Of a DNA stretch of 64,000 nucleotides, positions 63,643 through 64,000 are shown in pieces. Position 1 is the stretch's first letter. Each line of letters starts with the position of its first letter. Position numbers and translations under genes: made by a program. The DNA lies in contig NC_079222.1 of the NCBI RefSeq assembly GCF_029633865.1, forward strand, positions 30,686,936 to 30,750,935. The letters are read 5' to 3'. Source of the DNA: Lampris incognitus. Its lineage: Eukaryota; Chordata; Actinopteri; Lampriformes; Lampridae. Under the pieces are notes generated by a model. The model was not told where the DNA came from and made no database searches. It saw only the letters and a program-made list of their open reading frames with translations.

Positions 63643-63682
63643 TTTTTTTCTTCTTCTTCTTCTTCTTCTTCTTCTTCTTCTT
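63643..63682. repeat. (TTC)n microsatellite
   Basis: About 12 TTC units. Confidence 0.95.
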
Positions 63683-63857
63683 TTTCTTTCACATAACTAT
63701 ACAAACACTACAAACATATAACCACTGCAGAATTTGTATGGGAACACTTTAAGAACTCTTTATACACCGCAGTATTTCTTTATTGTAATACCAGCGTATT
63801 TCTGTTGTTTGTTATTATTTACAGCATACTGTAGTATTTCTATAAATACTACTTCTA

Positions 63858-63901
63858 GTATTTCTTATTACTTACATTATACTGTAAGTGATAAGAAATA
63901 C
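63858..63901. repeat. inverted repeat, hairpin-forming
   Basis: 19-nt arms (GTATTTCTTATTACTTACA against its complement, one mismatch) with a 6-nt loop. Confidence 0.8.
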
Positions 63902-64000
63902 CAGAAATATGTTGGTCATTTGTATAGTACTACCCATAGTTTTTCAATAGTAATGTGACGTAAAACCCACAGGAATTTTTTTTTTTATTATTGTTTTTTC

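Overview
This window is vertebrate, almost certainly teleost, nuclear DNA. It carries two spliced protein genes with GT-AG introns, arranged head to head, in a dense bed of fish-type transposable elements: RTE-, L2- and R2/R4-type LINEs, Penelope-like elements, Tc1/mariner elements, MITEs, two tRNA-headed SINE families, and long (CA)n and (TCTA)n microsatellites. No bacterial, phage or CRISPR feature is visible.

Minus strand, about 22.9 kb down to 1.1 kb: an edem3-type gene (ER degradation-enhancing alpha-mannosidase-like 3). I could thread 21 coding exons (21954 down to 1649) into one uninterrupted frame of 2460 nt, or 819 codons plus stop. The order is signal peptide, GH47 mannosidase domain, PA domain, and a short acidic tail. 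The tail lacks the KDEL-type retrieval signal of mammalian EDEM3.

Plus strand, 28.0 to 59.4 kb: cfap57 (WDR65), a WD-repeat plus coiled-coil protein of motile cilia. A probable non-coding first exon is followed by 22 coding exons (29741 to 59377) giving 3669 nt, or 1222 codons plus stop. A perfect RFX X-box lies about 1.7 kb upstream of the ATG, about 100 bp before the proposed end of exon 1.

Layout: 0-0.5 kb, end of an L1-type LINE; 1.1-22 kb, edem3 with intronic Tc1, L2, RTE, SINE, MITE and Penelope insertions; 22-28 kb, the shared upstream region, invaded by an R2/R4-like LINE (523-codon open RT frame) and a LINE endonuclease fragment; 28-59.4 kb, cfap57 with many nested repeats; 59.4-64 kb, repeat-rich sequence with a retrotransposon relic, a SINE and simple repeats, and no recognisable host gene.

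The two genes are not functionally linked as far as the sequence shows: one acts in ER glycoprotein quality control, the other in ciliary motility. The most interesting signals are regulatory and structural: the X-box, cfap57 exon 18 held between complementary CA and GT repeats, an in-frame 24-nt microexon in edem3, an unexplained array of degenerate palindromes near 45.1 kb, a Penelope-like element with long inverted arms and a nested RTE insertion, and an endonuclease-only LINE copy bracketed by (AAT)n.
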